From the NCBI GenBank assembly GCA_050084515.1, contig CM114273.1, positions 17,608,001-17,672,000 of the forward strand: a DNA stretch of 64,000 nucleotides, in the 5' to 3' direction. Within the stretch, counting starts at the first letter, position 1; the number at the start of each line of letters is the position of its first letter. A model generated the notes under the pieces. That model did no database searches. It was not told where the DNA came from and was given only the letters and a program-made list of their open reading frames with translations. Both the position numbers and the translations under genes were made by a program. Source of the stretch: Blasia pusilla (lineage: Eukaryota > Marchantiophyta > Marchantiopsida > Blasiales). Below are positions 35,595-47,558 of the stretch, one piece after another.

Positions 35595-36512
35595 GTGTTT
35601 GCTTATACAATGGATGAGATGAAGGGAGTGCAAGCAAGGTATGGGGAACATAGGATTGATCTTAATCCCGAAACACTCCTTGTAAGAATGGGTCAGTATA
35701 AGCTGAATCCCAAGTATTCCTTAATGGTTAAAGATGAGATTCACCAGCGGTTGGAGGTAGGAGTCATATATCATGTCTTGAGTAGTGAATGGATGTCCCC
35801 CATTGTCATTGTACCGAAGAAGCAGTCGAGAAAGATCAGGGTTTGTCAAGACTACTGGAAGCTGAACGCAGCCACCATGAAGGATCATCATCCACTTCCA
35901 TTTACTTATACTATTTTGGATAAAGTGGCCGATCATGAGCGCTTTACTTTTTTGGACAAATATGTAGGTTACAATCAAGTGTCCATGAGAGAGAAGGACT
36001 GGGCTATGACTGCCCTAACTACGGATTGGGGTAGTTTTTCCTGATGAGTTATGCCTTTTAGGATGTGCAACGCACCAACCACCTTTCAAAGAATGATGAT
36101 TTCTAGCTTTCAGGAGTACTTACAAAGATTCATAGAGATCTTCCTCGATGACTTTTTTGTCTTTAGTTCTAAAGAGGAGTATTTACAGAAGTTGGAGCTA
36201 ACCTTAGCTTGATGCAGAGAAGTACACTTGTCTTTGCATTCGGAGAAATCTTACATTGCCATGAGGCAGGGTATCCTGTTGGGGCATCGAGCATCCTCGC
36301 GCAGTATTGAGGTGGATAAGGCTAAGGTGGAGATAATTATGGAGTTGGAAGCCCCCATGATTCTTCGTGAGCTAAGGGGATTCATGGGGCATGTAGGGTA
36401 TTATTTCCGATTCATTAAAGATTATGCAATAAAGGCAATGTCTTTGACTATCCTACTGAAGAAGACAATGGCCGGAGTGGGAATGGACTCCAACTCGTCA
36501 AACAACATTTGA
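35595..36512 (+). pseudogene. Ty3 reverse transcriptase
   Basis: GQYKLNPKYSLMVKDEIHQR, SPIVIVPKKQSRKIRVCQDY, then KDHHPLPF, GYNQVSM, MPFRMCNAPTTFQRMM and the catalytic FIEIFLDDFFVFS follow the Ty3 reverse transcriptase order; the FLDDF form and GHRASS...VDKAKVE segment are those of the Tat/Athila group. Interruptions include a stop near 36,043 and TGA at about 36,212. Both catalytic Asp of the DD box remain. Confidence 0.9.
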
Positions 36513-36569
36513 GGAATTGAAGCAGGCGTTGATGAAAACTCTCGTGATTTGCCCTCCTGACTGGACGAC

Positions 36570-38084
36570 GACGTTTCAGGTGTATGTAGACACCTCTTCA
36601 TTCGCAATCAGAGTGGTATTAAGTCAATTGGATGAGAAGAAGAAGGACTACCCCATCTACTACGCAGCTTGCCAACTCTCAATCATGGAATAAAATTACA
36701 CTACCATGGAGAGAGAAGCCTTGGGGATGGTCTTCGCCTCCAAAAATTTTCGACATTACTTGTTGGGGTACATGTTTTTCTTTCACGTTGACCATTTTGC
36801 GCTTTGGGCCTTAGTCGTCAAAGCGGATTTGGCCGGGAGGATTGCTTGGTGGATTGTGTTGTTATAGGAATTCATATTCGATGTGGCAGCAAGAGCGGGA
36901 AAGATCCATACCAATGCGGACTTCCTCTCACGCTTAAGGACGCCAAAGGCCGACCTCACGAAGACTCTTGAAGACAACTTTCCGCACGAAGACCTGTTCC
37001 TAATCAACGAGGAGACTCTGCAAAGATCCACTTATGAAGATATCAAGCGCTTCCTTGTCACTCTTTGATTTCCAGCCCTCATGACAACGGAAGAACGGGC
37101 AGTGTTTCTACACGAGGTAGGACCCTATGAACTTTGCTAGGACGTTCTATTCAAGCTTGGCACAGACGAAGAATACCAAAGATGCTTAGAGAGGGAGGAA
37201 GTTCCTCGAGTGATTGTTGCAATGCATTTGGAGGATGCTGGAGGACATTATGCAGTCACGAATATTGTCAAGAAGATCCTGGCCGTGCGCTATTGGTGGC
37301 CACCAATGTATCCAGATGTCAGTCTCTTCATTCAGAAATTAATGTGATGCTTGTCAAAGAGCAGGAAGGCCAACAACAACTTCTCACTGGCCTTTGGTTC
37401 ATATTCTTCCTTTGGCTCCTTTTGAGAAATGGGGCATTGATTTTGTGGGACCTTTTTTCACCAGCCACTAGGGAAACCCGCCGAAAATATATCTTAATTG
37501 CTACACATGATTGTACCAAGATGGTGGAAGCAATGGCTACTCGCAAAGATGATAGTGAGGTAGTGGCCAAGTTTCTATATGAGATGATAATTACCAGATA
37601 TGGTTATCCTTTAGAATTGGTAAGTGACCAAGGAACCCATTTCCTCAACAAAACGGTCGAGGTGCTGACCGACCACTTCCTCATCAAGCATAGGAAGACT
37701 ACGCCTTACAATCCTAAAGCCAATGGGTTGACAAAAAAGTCCAATGGGCTTATTTTCCGGATCTTAAACCGCCTAATTGTCACCTATTCCTATGACAGGG
37801 ATACCAAGATCCCTACAACACTTTGGGCCCACCGAACAGTAGAAAAGGTCACTACCAAGTACGCACCATTCTACCTCACATATGGGATTCAACCCCTTAT
37901 TCCAATTGAATGGGATGGGCCCACCTACTGGATTCTGGAAGAAGAAAGGAACAAAGAAGAGTTGGCTATCACCAAAAAGAGGAACGAAGACTTGGTAGTC
38001 TTAGAGGAGGCAACACATCTTGCTCTTAGCCATACAAAGACAGCCCAAGCACAAAGAAAGAGACTCTATGAAAAGAACCTATGA
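36570..38084 (+). pseudogene. Ty3 RNase H and integrase
   Basis: RNase H is visible as VYVDTSSFAIRVVLSQLDE, TTMEREALGMVFASK and HYLLGYMFFFHVDHF, followed by ADFLSRL. Then the integrase zinc region (VAMHLEDAGGHYA, and CDACQRA in a shifted frame near 37,347) and the core YILIATHDCTKMVEA, ELVSDQGTHFLN, NPKANGLTKKSNGL. The position expected to hold the third catalytic residue Glu is Lys (codon AAA). Frameshifts lie near 37,070-37,140 and 37,340-37,440; after that the frame is open to 38,084. Confidence 0.85.
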
Positions 38085-38712
38085 CCAAATTCAATACGAG
38101 AAGGGGATTTGGTACTATTCTATGACAATCGGCGTCTGAAGTTCCCAAGGAAGTTGAAGTTAAACTAGATAGGACCTTATCGAGTTTTGGAAATCTTTGA
38201 GAATGGTTCTTTACAACAAGAAATGTTGAAGGGAGAAGCATTGTCGACGCGAGTGAATGGCAAGCATGTCCAAAGATATCATATGCCCAACTAAAGGTTG
38301 AGGGAGGGGGAATAAGTACAACCGATCCTCTTCGTGCAAGGCGTGTCAAGGACCCATCTTAAAGACTTTGAGGTCTCTGAAGTAAAATAGCCCCCAAAAG
38401 GCCTACAAAGACTCACAGGTCTACAAAAGGCGCGGTTGTCTTGGTCTTCGCCCTCTTTGTCTTTTTTGTCTTTGTCTTCTTTGTCTTTGGCTTCTTCGTC
38501 TTCACAATCTTTGCACCAACTTGCAAAGAGCGCCAAGATGCCGTTACGAAAGGAGCAACCATTACGTAAGACTAGCTGTTATCAGGCACATAGAAGCCAA
38601 AGTAGGGAGGCGAAAGGGCTCACTTCATATGGCAAGAGGCCGAAGGACCGCCAAGAGCCGACCAAAGAGAACTCTTCAAAAAACTTGCAAACACAGACGG
38701 AAGCAAGAAGTG

Positions 38713-39778
38713 ATGGCGTGAAGTGTAGCCATGGCTCTTATGAAGTGCAAAGTGTACCCAACCCTAGGAATTTCAAGCGAGCTTTGCGAAGCATTGGAGG
38801 AGAGATCCTTGTGGCAATTCTTTGGCGCAGATTGGTCGCAATCTTTGGTGTCTTTGCTTGCAAAGCTACATTCAAGCCCCAAGGTGAACAAATTCATCAA
38901 GAGGGGGTACAAGTATCAAGCCCAGTTGGACAATTGGTCCGCCAACCTTTGGCGAACAGCATATATGTTACCCGCAACCACTGAGGAAGAGTTGGATTGC
39001 GATGCTCTTGTGAGACAGGAAGAACTCGATGAGTGTGACTGTAGAAAGATTGGGAAAAAATGGCTACAAGCCGGAGATGTTGAGCCCGCTTCTGTTCACA
39101 CAATTCTGAACCAGATCTTATTCAACCCTAGTAGGACGTACTACATGAGCAAAATTTGGTAAAGCAGTGTTACACTCTTTGGAACATGCACTTGCATTCC
39201 GAAGAGCTAGGAGTGGATTTCGCGGGCTTGTCCATGCCCATGTAATCAATCTAGTAGGAGCCTTGACTCTAGGGGAGAAGTCTTATCTCTCCCCCTTCTT
39301 GATTCGTTTATACATACATGTCGAGGATATTTCCCTTGACGAGGCCTCAAAGTGGGTCACGGCTACCCCAGTAAGGAAACCAAGAGCGACCGAAGCATTT
39401 GCTTTGGGAACCCGGGAGGCAGGAGCAGCAACGCCTCAAAGCGTACCAAGAACCAGGCAAAGGCCGGCGGAAGGATCTTTGTCTCGACCACCCTTGCATT
39501 CTCCTGAAGTGCCAAGACCTAAGAGGGTCAGGCTCAAAGCACCAAAAGAAGAAGAAGAAGAGGAGGTGGAAACACCCGTGGCCGCCACAGTAGAACCGGA
39601 TGTACTTCCTTCAAGTTCGGGGGATAGCTTTGTTGTAGAACCTGTGCATACAACCTTGAGGCACTTGACCTCATTCATGGGGTTCTTCGAGCCCGTGCTT
39701 CAAGAATTGAAGAACATCGGGAGGTTTTCCGACCATGCTCTTGCGCAGGACTACTTGGATGTCCTTACAGCGATGTAG
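38713..39778 (+). pseudogene. accessory ORF after integrase
   Basis: After about 630 bases without coding signal beyond pol comes a second coding block. The first part (to 39,162) contains TLGISSELCEALEERSLWQF, NKFIKRGYKYQAQLDNW and NLWRTAYMLPATTEEELD. After a one-base shift a second part (39,167-39,778) contains YIHVEDISLDEASKW, ALGTREAGAATPQSVPRTR and a Pro- and Glu-rich tail with EEEEEEVETP. Codon 3 after the likely ATG is TGA. The same block follows pol in the second element (55,882-56,450), with conserved spacing of WQFFG, FIKRGYK, LP and RQEEL, which implies selection on the protein while the family was active. Tat-lineage elements are known to carry extra ORFs near pol; I cannot assign a function. 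Confidence 0.65.
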
Positions 39779-40623
39779 CACAAAGCGGTGGAGACGGAAT
39801 TGCAGAGGACACTTCGGGAGTCAATGGAAAGACAGACCTGTACCCAAGAGAAAGAAATTGAAGAACTCAAAAGTATCTTCGTAGAGTTGAGGCATAATTG
39901 GTGGAGGCCATGTATGAATCATGCAATGCCCAACAATGGGAGAGTCTTGTAGTCGACATCGAGCATGGAGCGGATCAGCTCTTTGCATAGTTACAACAGT
40001 CGTTGCTTTAAACAGACAAGCTGCAAGAGCGCATTGATCTTCTCCAAGCAGGACTTAAGAGTGTGATGCTGGAGAATGCCAAGAAAGGTAAGCTCCTCAT
40101 AGACCAACAACAGACCAACATCGACTTGGTAGCCCAATAGATCCAAGCTATGATGAAGGTTGTGGTGCTTAAGGCGGATCAGAGGCTTCGTGGTGAAGTA
40201 CGAAAAGAGCCAGTGGAGGCACAGGAATTGATAGAGGAGGCCGTTTAGAAATTTGAGGCCCAGATAACAGAAGAACTCGAGTATGTGGACCAGCATTGGC
40301 GGCAACAGTTTGAGCAGCATAGTGCTGCGTTACTAGAGGTTGAAGAACCCGCGTGCTTCCAAGATTCACTCTCAACTCCTTTTAGGCCTACCAAAGTATG
40401 AGTTCAGAATAAGGTCTTGGGTTCTTCAAAGGTAGTAGTAGGATGGAGAGAAAGAATGAGCAACTCTACACCTAACCTCATCAACAGACCCTGGACCATT
40501 CATGGCCGACCTCCCCCAGATGTGGAAATTGTAGAATTAAAGGATGATAGGAGTCCTTTAGGACATTGCGGGAGTAGAATAGAACCGATAGAGTGTCCTT
40601 CGGGACGTCTCATATTTGAGTGA

Positions 40624-41569
40624 GGGGGTATCTAGTGCCCACATCTTTGAAATTTTGATAGAAAGAGCATTTTCTGTACAAAGTTGTAGTGAAGTCTTCC
40701 TTGAGTGCAGACTAAAGACTCAATACCGGAAGTAAAGACGTATACTCTATCAAAATTGTGGGAGAACATGGAATGATAGAACTCTGATGAAAGGACAAGA
40801 GATATTAAGAGATTAAGGAATGTCTTGGAAGAGTGAAAATTGTGTAAAAGTAGGAAAAGATTGGAAAAGAAGCTAGAATAAGAAGCGCAGGTACTTTGCA
40901 AGGAAGTCCCCAGTAGGAATAGTGGTGAAGATTGTCAACAGAGATTGGGAAAAGCTTCTTTGTAAAAGAAGATTGAAGGGAGTCTTTCTGCGAAGACTAG
41001 GTACAAAGAACAAAGACCCAAGACCCAAGAGCAAAGACTAAGAACTCTAAGAAAGAAGAGGAAGAAGAAGAGGAATTAAAGAGTCTTCACAAGAAGCGGA
41101 AAGGTGTAGGAAGTAGAGGAATAGAAAGAGAAAGAATGTTTTGGAAGAAAGTGGAAGGAAAGAAATGTCAGAGGAGGACTCTTCGCAGCGGCATTAGGAT
41201 AAGAGTCCTTTTGAAGAGCGTAGGAAAGCTGTTACACGGTAAGTAACCTACCCTGACAGATTGAGTTTTGAAAGTAGGATGAGCCACTCCTTCTTGAGGT
41301 CTTTATTAGAACTTTGTTATCCAAGATTCACAAGAGTCGTTGTCTGTACTTGAGAAGAGTCTTTTCCAAGAGGGAAGAAAACCATTTTGTTCTTTTGTAT
41401 AAGTGAAGACTTAGTTATTATAATTAGTGAAGTGCTTAGGGAAGAAGAAGTTATTCCTAATGTTTCTTATAAAACCTCTCTTTACTCAAGAAACACTGAT
41501 CTCTTGGGAACGAACTTAATACTTTTCGATTAAAGGAGTACCTTTTTCCTTGAGTTGTACATTACAACA
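40624..41569 (+). repeat. polypurine tract and LTR of the first Tat-like element
   Basis: GAGGGGG at 40,622-40,628 is followed by an LTR of about 940 bp starting near TATCTAGTGCCCACATC and ending near TACATTACAACA. Its last 400 bases (GAAGAGCGTAGGAAAGCT, GAGGGAAGAAAACCATTT, TCTTGGGAACGAACTTAATA) match 48,908-49,284. It cuts directly into the PHD-family Ty3 fragment to the right. Confidence 0.75.
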
Positions 41570-43068
41570 ACTACATTGAGTATTTGGATCATACAACATA
41601 TCCAAGTGGACTTGGTGTTCAGAAGACAAAGATAGACGCTATCTCATGTATTCCACGCCCTACACATGTGAGTCAAGTTTGTACATTCGTAGGATTAAAA
41701 AAAATTTACCGTCAAGGGTTTTAGTTTCATTGTGAAGTCGCTAACATTGTTTTTAATTTTTGACTAAGGTGGATCACGAGTGGTACTAGGGGGATGAGTA
41801 GGAGAGGGCATTTGAATTGCTCATGGACAAGTTGACGTCCGCACCCAAACGTCGTTTCTAATTGCATACAGATTGGAGTATGTTGGGACTTGGAGCATTG
41901 CTCACCCAACATAACGATGAGGGTAGAGAGTTTGTGGTAGCTTATGCTTGTCACTTGAACAACGTTGTAGAGGCAAAGTATAGCTTGTATGAGGATGAGT
42001 ATTTGGTTGCATTGTGGGTTATTGCACATTTCATGTGTTACTTATTTGGAAACCCCAAATAAGTAACAAATTTGTTACTTATCACACATTTCATGTGTAA
42101 CTTATTTACCATCATCATTGATCATCAACCACTTAACTAGTTGATCGAGTGCCCATGCTTTAATTGGCATGGGCACTTAACTAGTTGTAACCCATGTCTG
42201 AGTCAGCGAGATGCAATTGGAGCTTAATTATTGGCATGGAATGAGTGATGAGAAGTTGGTGCTTGGATGGCACGCCTCAGCCTATTAGGGCTTGTTGTCC
42301 ATGGAGAGCTAGAGTGTCGAGATTGACTTGCATGGAGAGTCTTAGATCCAAAGGTCAATGAGGAGGCGACATGTGGTCGAGATATTCATGAGGATGGAAT
42401 AGTCTTGGAGTACCTGCATACTTGAAGTGTCACGAGCACAATGGGTGTTAGAGAGCGGAATCGGATCCTATAACACGCTAGACGGTTCCGATGGGAGGGG
42501 ACGCATGTATTGCGAGTATGGGAGGATGGTAGAGTACGCATAGTACCTCATCCTTTGTAAAGAGCTCGTTTGGTGTAGCATGCCCACGAGGAGTTGGGTC
42601 ACTTTGGAATGAAGCAAACATACAACTTGCTCCAGATGTAGTATTGGTGGCGAGGCATGCAGACTTATGTTCAAGAGTTTGTTGCCATCTGCATAGTGTG
42701 TGATCAGGTCTGAGCATTGTTCAATGCTTTTAGTCCATAGTTGCATCCACTTCCGATCATGTTGCATGACCTTTACCTTTGACAGAGCGTGATAATTATT
42801 ATATGTTGGTGATGGTCAAGCACTTCTCAGAGTGGATAAAGTTGGTTGTGTTGCTCGAAAAAGCGAGTGGGGATGCCTTTCTAGATCGAGTGTTGAGTCA
42901 TTATGGTGCACCAACTGAGGTATTGATATACCAAGTTATGGAGTTTTGTCGAGAATTTCAAGCCTTGTGTGATTAGGCGCTCATTGATCCCCGCACTACT
43001 TCACCAAATCATTTTGAGGAAAATGGACTAGCGGAGAGAGTTGTGTAGATAGTGAAAAGAGGTTTACT
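41570..43068 (+). mobile_element. PHD-finger-family Ty3 fragment (RT end to integrase)
   Basis: The same family as the minus-strand element at 61.4-64 kb. In order: GLGVQKTKIDAIS and FVGLKKIYRQGF (end of reverse transcriptase), the RNase H segment MLGLGALLTQHNDEGREFVV...YLFGNP, the spacer, then integrase pieces YYMLVMVKHFSEWIKLVVL and DAFLDRVLSHYGAPTEVL, ending at GLAERV just before the chromovirus LTR at 43,069. Numerous stops and frameshifts. Both ends are cut by neighbouring elements, so it is the host into which both inserted. Confidence 0.85.
42025..42187. repeat. hairpins and direct repeats in RNase H region
   Basis: Hairpin 1: TGTTACTTATTTGG (42,036-42,049) pairs with 42,055-42,068. 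Hairpin 2: AGTGCCCATGC (42,148-42,158) pairs with 42,167-42,177. Direct repeats: CACATTTCATGTGT at 42,025 and 42,085, and CACTTAACTAGTTG at 42,130 and 42,174. These are absent from the homologous stretch of the 63.2 kb copy. Confidence 0.8.
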
Positions 43069-43421
43069 GTAACTCTCTAGCTCACAGAACCACTCTAGAG
43101 TTTCTCAAAGGTAGAACGTCTCTCAAGGCCTCTCCTCTTTCTTTATATACTTAGAGATAGGTATAATGAACACAAATTAGCTTTATCTATCCTTATGCCA
43201 CGTCTCCTAGTCTCATAGCATGAGAGGATCTCCTTTGGAGTCTAATGTCCCAACCTCATCTTCTTCAACCTCATCCTTATATTTGTTTTTACCAACTTAT
43301 GGCCCCACTCTCATCTTTATCTTATGTATCTTATCTTTTCTCTTTTTGGTTGATTCTTTCCCACTTATGCACTTCATGTCATAGATTCTAACTTAACTAT
43401 GAATAGTAAAGGATGGTTACA
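43069..43421 (-). repeat. chromovirus 3' LTR
   Basis: 353 bp bounded by TGTAAC and GTTACA, which are inverse of each other. It contains a minus-strand TATA-like TATATAAAG near 43,138. It interrupts the PHD-family fragment directly after AAGAGGTTTAC. Confidence 0.85.
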
Positions 43422-43497
43422 AACCTCCTCCCATTTCAGACACAACGTCCTCGTAGTGAGAACTTTCAAACTTTTGCACTATTAATGATGCGTTGGC

Positions 43498-44490
43498 CAA
43501 GTTGGCTGAGGGTTCCCATGTGGCCTAAAATAGTGGATATCCTTTCCATTGGACCAGATATTCAACTCGTTGGTGATGAGCTCCTTGAGTACGTTTCTTC
43601 AAGATACGTTCCACTTCAAATTCTTCATGATCTCTGACTACTTGAGGTAGTGGTAGAGTGACAATTTTATCCTTAAATCTCTTAGGGCATGGAATAAAGA
43701 GACGAAGAAGAGAGAGATGAAACATAGGATGGATTTTCATATGCATCGGTAGGTGTAGCTTATATGCCACGGTGCCCATTTTTTGTAGGATAGTGAAAGG
43801 CCCAATATAGTGAGGATTAAGCTTACGAACTCCTACTAATGATAAATTGGTTGTTGCTAACCACACCTTGTCCCCTTCAAAAAAACTTGACATCTCGACG
43901 ATGAGCATCTGCATGTTGTTTTTGTTGATTTTGGGCAATAGCCAACTTGTCCTTAGCAAGTTGAACCCCTTTCTGAATCTGGTAGACAAACTCATTAACT
44001 ACAGCTACCTTTGTAGGTTCCCCCAGACTTTTTCCTATTCGAGTGAGACTAGAAGGAATTGAGGGATGCTTGCCTGCATTAAAAAGAAAGGTGTGCCCTT
44101 AGTGGAAGAGTTCATAGAGTTATTGTATGAGAACTCTATTAAGGGTAACAATGAGTCCCATTCTTGTTGATCCTCCAATGTTAAGGCGCGTTGCATATCC
44201 TCAATGGTACGGTTGGCCCTTTCAGTTTTTCCATCAGTTTCAGGGTGATAAGCCGTAGACATGGCTAGTTTAGTTTGGAGCAATACGAATAAAGCCTTCC
44301 AAAATAAACTCGTGAAATGGGTTCCCTTATCTGTGATAAGCACTTTAAGAAGACCATGATGGACAAAGAATATCTCGATGTAGATCCTAGCCAACTCTTG
44401 TGCAGTCACAATCTTCTTGGTCGGACGAGAGATCCCGTGATCGTATATGGTAGCTCGTAAACAAGATCCATACTGACTTGTTCCCATCAT
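43498..44490 (-). pseudogene. chromovirus integrase and chromodomain
   Basis: Integrase core: VLITDKGTHFTSLFWKALF (second Asp) and STAYHPETDGKTERANRTIE (catalytic Glu in TERAN). The C-terminal part has VWLATTNLSL, KLNPHYIGPFTIL and YKLHLPMHMKIHPMFHLSLL, then the chromodomain EEFEVERILKKR...VEYLVQWKGYPLF, continuing past a TAG (expected Glu) as ATWEPSANL. In characterised chromoviruses this domain directs integration to histone-marked chromatin. A frameshift separates core and C-terminal parts near 44,000-44,040. Confidence 0.9.
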
Positions 44491-45589
44491 TTTGAGGTAT
44501 TGGGATGGGTTGCAACAATCTTGCTGGTTTTTTTGTTACTAGCCTTGATTTATTGACAAATCCTATGACTCCTTACATATACGTCAACATCTTCTCTCAT
44601 TTTGGCCCAATAGTATGCCCATTGTAATCCCTCTAAGGTTTTTTCAGTTCCCATATGACCCGCAATGACTGTGTCATGAGCTTTAGACAATATTTCAGTG
44701 CGTTATTGTGGATCTTGTCGAATCCATACTTTACCTTTATGGAAAACCAATCCTTGAGCCTTATATATTCTATTGGCATGAATAGCAACTGCAATTTCTT
44801 CATCCTCCTTTGTGGCTTTGGATAACTTTTTCCACCAACTAGTGTGAATCTCCACTTCCGATATGTTATTCATCTGTGGTATATGAGTCAAGGCGTTTGC
44901 CAACTACTTCTTTCCTTCCACATAGACAATTTTTGTCATGAATTGTTGTCGCTATTCTACCCATCGAATTTGATGTTTGGAGAGCTCCTTTTGGGACTCT
45001 AAGTAGACCAAGGGCTTGTGATCACTCTCCACCACAAACTCCTTATCGCCCAAGTAATGTTTCCAATGCTTTGTTTCCAACACAATAGCAAGTTCTTCTT
45101 ACTCAATTGTATGGTAGTTTTGCTCCGCTGGCAATAGCTTGCGAGAAAAGAAGGAAATAGCATGCCATCCATCTTCCCATTCTTGTTGTAGTACTCCTCA
45201 AATGCTAGTACATGAAGCATATGTGGCCAACTTGATGGGTCGAATCATTAAAGGATGCCTTCATCAAAGCCCCTATTTTGAAGTATTATGCTTCTATTTG
45301 ATGTGCCCCTATTCCATTTTTTTCATTTCCCTAGTAAAGCTGTCAAGGATTGTGCAATTTGAGCAAAATCTTTGACAAGTCTTCGATAGAATTTTGTTAA
45401 CCCTAGAAAACTCTTCAATTGAGTTTGATCCTCAAGTGCACTCTATTTTTGGATCGCTTCTATCTTCTCACTCATCACTTGAATACCTTCTGCGCTTACT
45501 CGATGCCCTAGATAATCAACTTTTGTCTTACAGAACTCACATTTGAAGCTTTAGCATACAATTCATTATCTCTTAGGATTTAAAGGACT

Positions 45590-46563
45590 TCTTGTGGATG
45601 ATTTATATGCTTCTCTATCATTTTACTATAGACTAAGATATCATCTAAGAATACATTGACAGACTTGTCTAAATATGGACGAAAGATATAATTCATTAGG
45701 CCGATAAAGGTTGCATGTGCATTAGTAAGACCAAATGGCATCACTAAGTATTCAAAGTGTCCATACCTAGTACAAAAAGCAGTCTTGTGTACATCTTTAT
45801 CCGTAATTCAAATTTGGTTGTAGCCGCTGCGAAGGTCAAGTTTGGTGAAGTATTTTGCTCCTTGTAGCTCGTCGAACAAATTATCCATTCTTGGTAATGG
45901 ATATTTATTTTTGACTGTTTGTTGATTCAATGCTCGATAGTCGATACACAGTCGCATGCTTCCATCCTTCTTTTTCACAAAAATGATAGGGGCTCCATAT
46001 GGCGAGACGCTTGGTTGGATGAAGCCTTTCTGCAATGTCTCCTCCACTTGGGCTTTGCATTCTTCTAATTCTCTTGGAGCTAAGCGGTAAGGAGCCTTAC
46101 ATGGTGGTGTGCTTCTTGGAAGGACCTCAATCTTATGCTCTACCCTCCGTTTGGGTGGTAACCCTGATGGTAAGTCATTTGGGAATACATCTTTGTATTC
46201 CTCCAATACTTCTCTCAACTCGTCTGGTACCTTTGAATATTTTTTCAAACCAAAAACATCTCTTATTAAACCAAAGAAACATACATCTTGATTTTTGATG
46301 GCGGTTTTTCCTATTACATATAGGGGTAGGGTTCTAGGACGTGATCTAACTCTATCTCTATAAAGCTTCCACTCTCGTGTCTTCACAATATTTTTTCTCC
46401 AATCTATCTTTGGATTATACTGATCCATCCAAGGCATTCCCAAGATAACATCATAACGTGCTAATCTAATTACCTTCATCTCCAACTCTTCCACATACTT
46501 TCCTATCCTCAACTCTACCCTTCGAGGAAGCTTCTCAATCTTTTCTGTTTGCCCGTTTGGCAA
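45590..46563 (-). pseudogene. chromovirus protease end and reverse transcriptase
   Basis: [19 protein letters not shown] is the C-terminal signature of Ty3 protease. Reverse transcriptase follows: [60 protein letters not shown], then after a TGA at 45,808 (expected Arg CGA) [20 protein letters not shown] and the catalytic [12 protein letters not shown]. The frame is open for 251 codons before that stop. RNase H is only weakly traceable between 44,900 and 45,300. Confidence 0.9.
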
Positions 46564-46740
46564 TTCTACCTCTTCTTTTTATCCCTCTCTAAAACTAAGC
46601 CCAATTTCATAGCTATGGCTCTTGAAAGGAAGTTTTTTGTTTCCCTAGGATCAATCAACACTCTAACTTGGGATCCTTCTACTTCCCCATCTATAACAAT
46701 GAGACGTGTTTCTCCTCTCTTCAAACCATTTACCTCCACA

Positions 46741-46882
46741 TGTTTTTGTCGACCCTCGCCTTTCCTCCTTTTGTTAGAACCAATATATCCGCAAGGCGCG
46801 ATTATTGGTGGTGTTTTTGTCGACCCTCGCCTTTTCTCCTTTTGTTAGAACCAATATATCCACGAGGCGCGATTACTGGTTG
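46741..46882 (-). repeat. 71-bp tandem duplication in chromovirus
   Basis: Positions 46,741-46,811 and 46,812-46,882 are near-identical. Since 71 is not a multiple of 3, the unit shifts the frame between gag and protease. Confidence 0.9.
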
Positions 46883-46890
46883 ACATTTCC

Positions 46891-47520
46891 TCAAGTGCCG
46901 CCGTATTCGTCATCTTCATGCATGTGTCCTCCTTCAAGATGATTAAGACAGCGACGATATGGCCTATTTCCGAGCTTACAAAGACGATAATTCATGGCTA
47001 TATGACCATATCTACCACACTCAAAATATTGGTCTGTATCTCTTCGGACTTCCAATTCTCTCCCTCCTCTAGGAACCCCGACCCCGTCAATTCGAGGAGC
47101 AATCCATTGTATGTTGGGATTCCGATCTCTTTCCATTGGCACCCTTCCATTATACCTTTGCGGCGCATAACCATCTCGTGCTCAAAGGTTACCCAACTCC
47201 ATGGGTGTGGGTCCGTAGTGGTCGTTTATGAAAGCAACCACCTCTCCTCCTCCTTCGTACACATTTGCCATACGTTGGGCACATGCGATTACTTCATTGA
47301 TATCTTTTGGGTTGTCTCAAATCACCTCTTGACGCACCTTCCTCTTCAAAACTCTGTAGAACAAATCGAGAGCTTCAAGCCCACTCATGTCGCAGATTTA
47401 TATCTACAAGTCACAAAACTCTTCATTGTAGTCCTCCATAGTGCCTTTCTGCTCGAGTCGCCATAATTTCATTCTAGCACTAAGGATTGGATTCACATCT
47501 TGGAAATTTTGCAGCAACCC
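46891..47520 (-). pseudogene. chromovirus gag (C-terminal two-thirds)
   Basis: The visible part runs RMKLWRLEQKGTMEDYNEEF...DMSGLEALDLFYRVLK, NPKDINEVIACAQRM, VVAFINDHYGPTPMELGNL, then a zinc-knuckle region YFECGRYGHIAMNYRLC. In the knuckle two expected Cys are Tyr, so it would not bind zinc normally; both changes fit G-to-A transitions. Several stops break the frame. The N-terminus is missing. Confidence 0.8.
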
Positions 47521-47558
47521 TTGCTTCATTCCTGTGTATAAACTCCTTTCTCATTAAA

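Larger units (their letters stand above)
35193..41569 (+). mobile_element. Tat/Athila-like Ty3 element, 5'-truncated
   Basis: Contains pol from just before reverse transcriptase, RNase H, integrase, an accessory ORF, a polypurine tract and one LTR. Its own 5' LTR, gag and protease are missing, cut off where the opposite-strand LTR ends at 35,191. It closely matches the second element at 48.9-56.4 kb but has more stops. The first 350 bases hold a partial duplication of the TENMVQEKDYQEV region (35,197-35,270 and 35,458-35,550). Confidence 0.85.
43069..47530 (-). mobile_element. chromodomain Ty3 element, 5'-truncated
   Basis: Minus-strand order from right to left is gag (cut at about 47,530), protease, reverse transcriptase, RNase H, integrase, chromodomain, polypurine tract (GGGAGGAGG) and 3' LTR (43,421-43,069). 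The chromodomain places it among plant chromoviruses. No 5' LTR or primer-binding site is found to the right. Confidence 0.85.
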
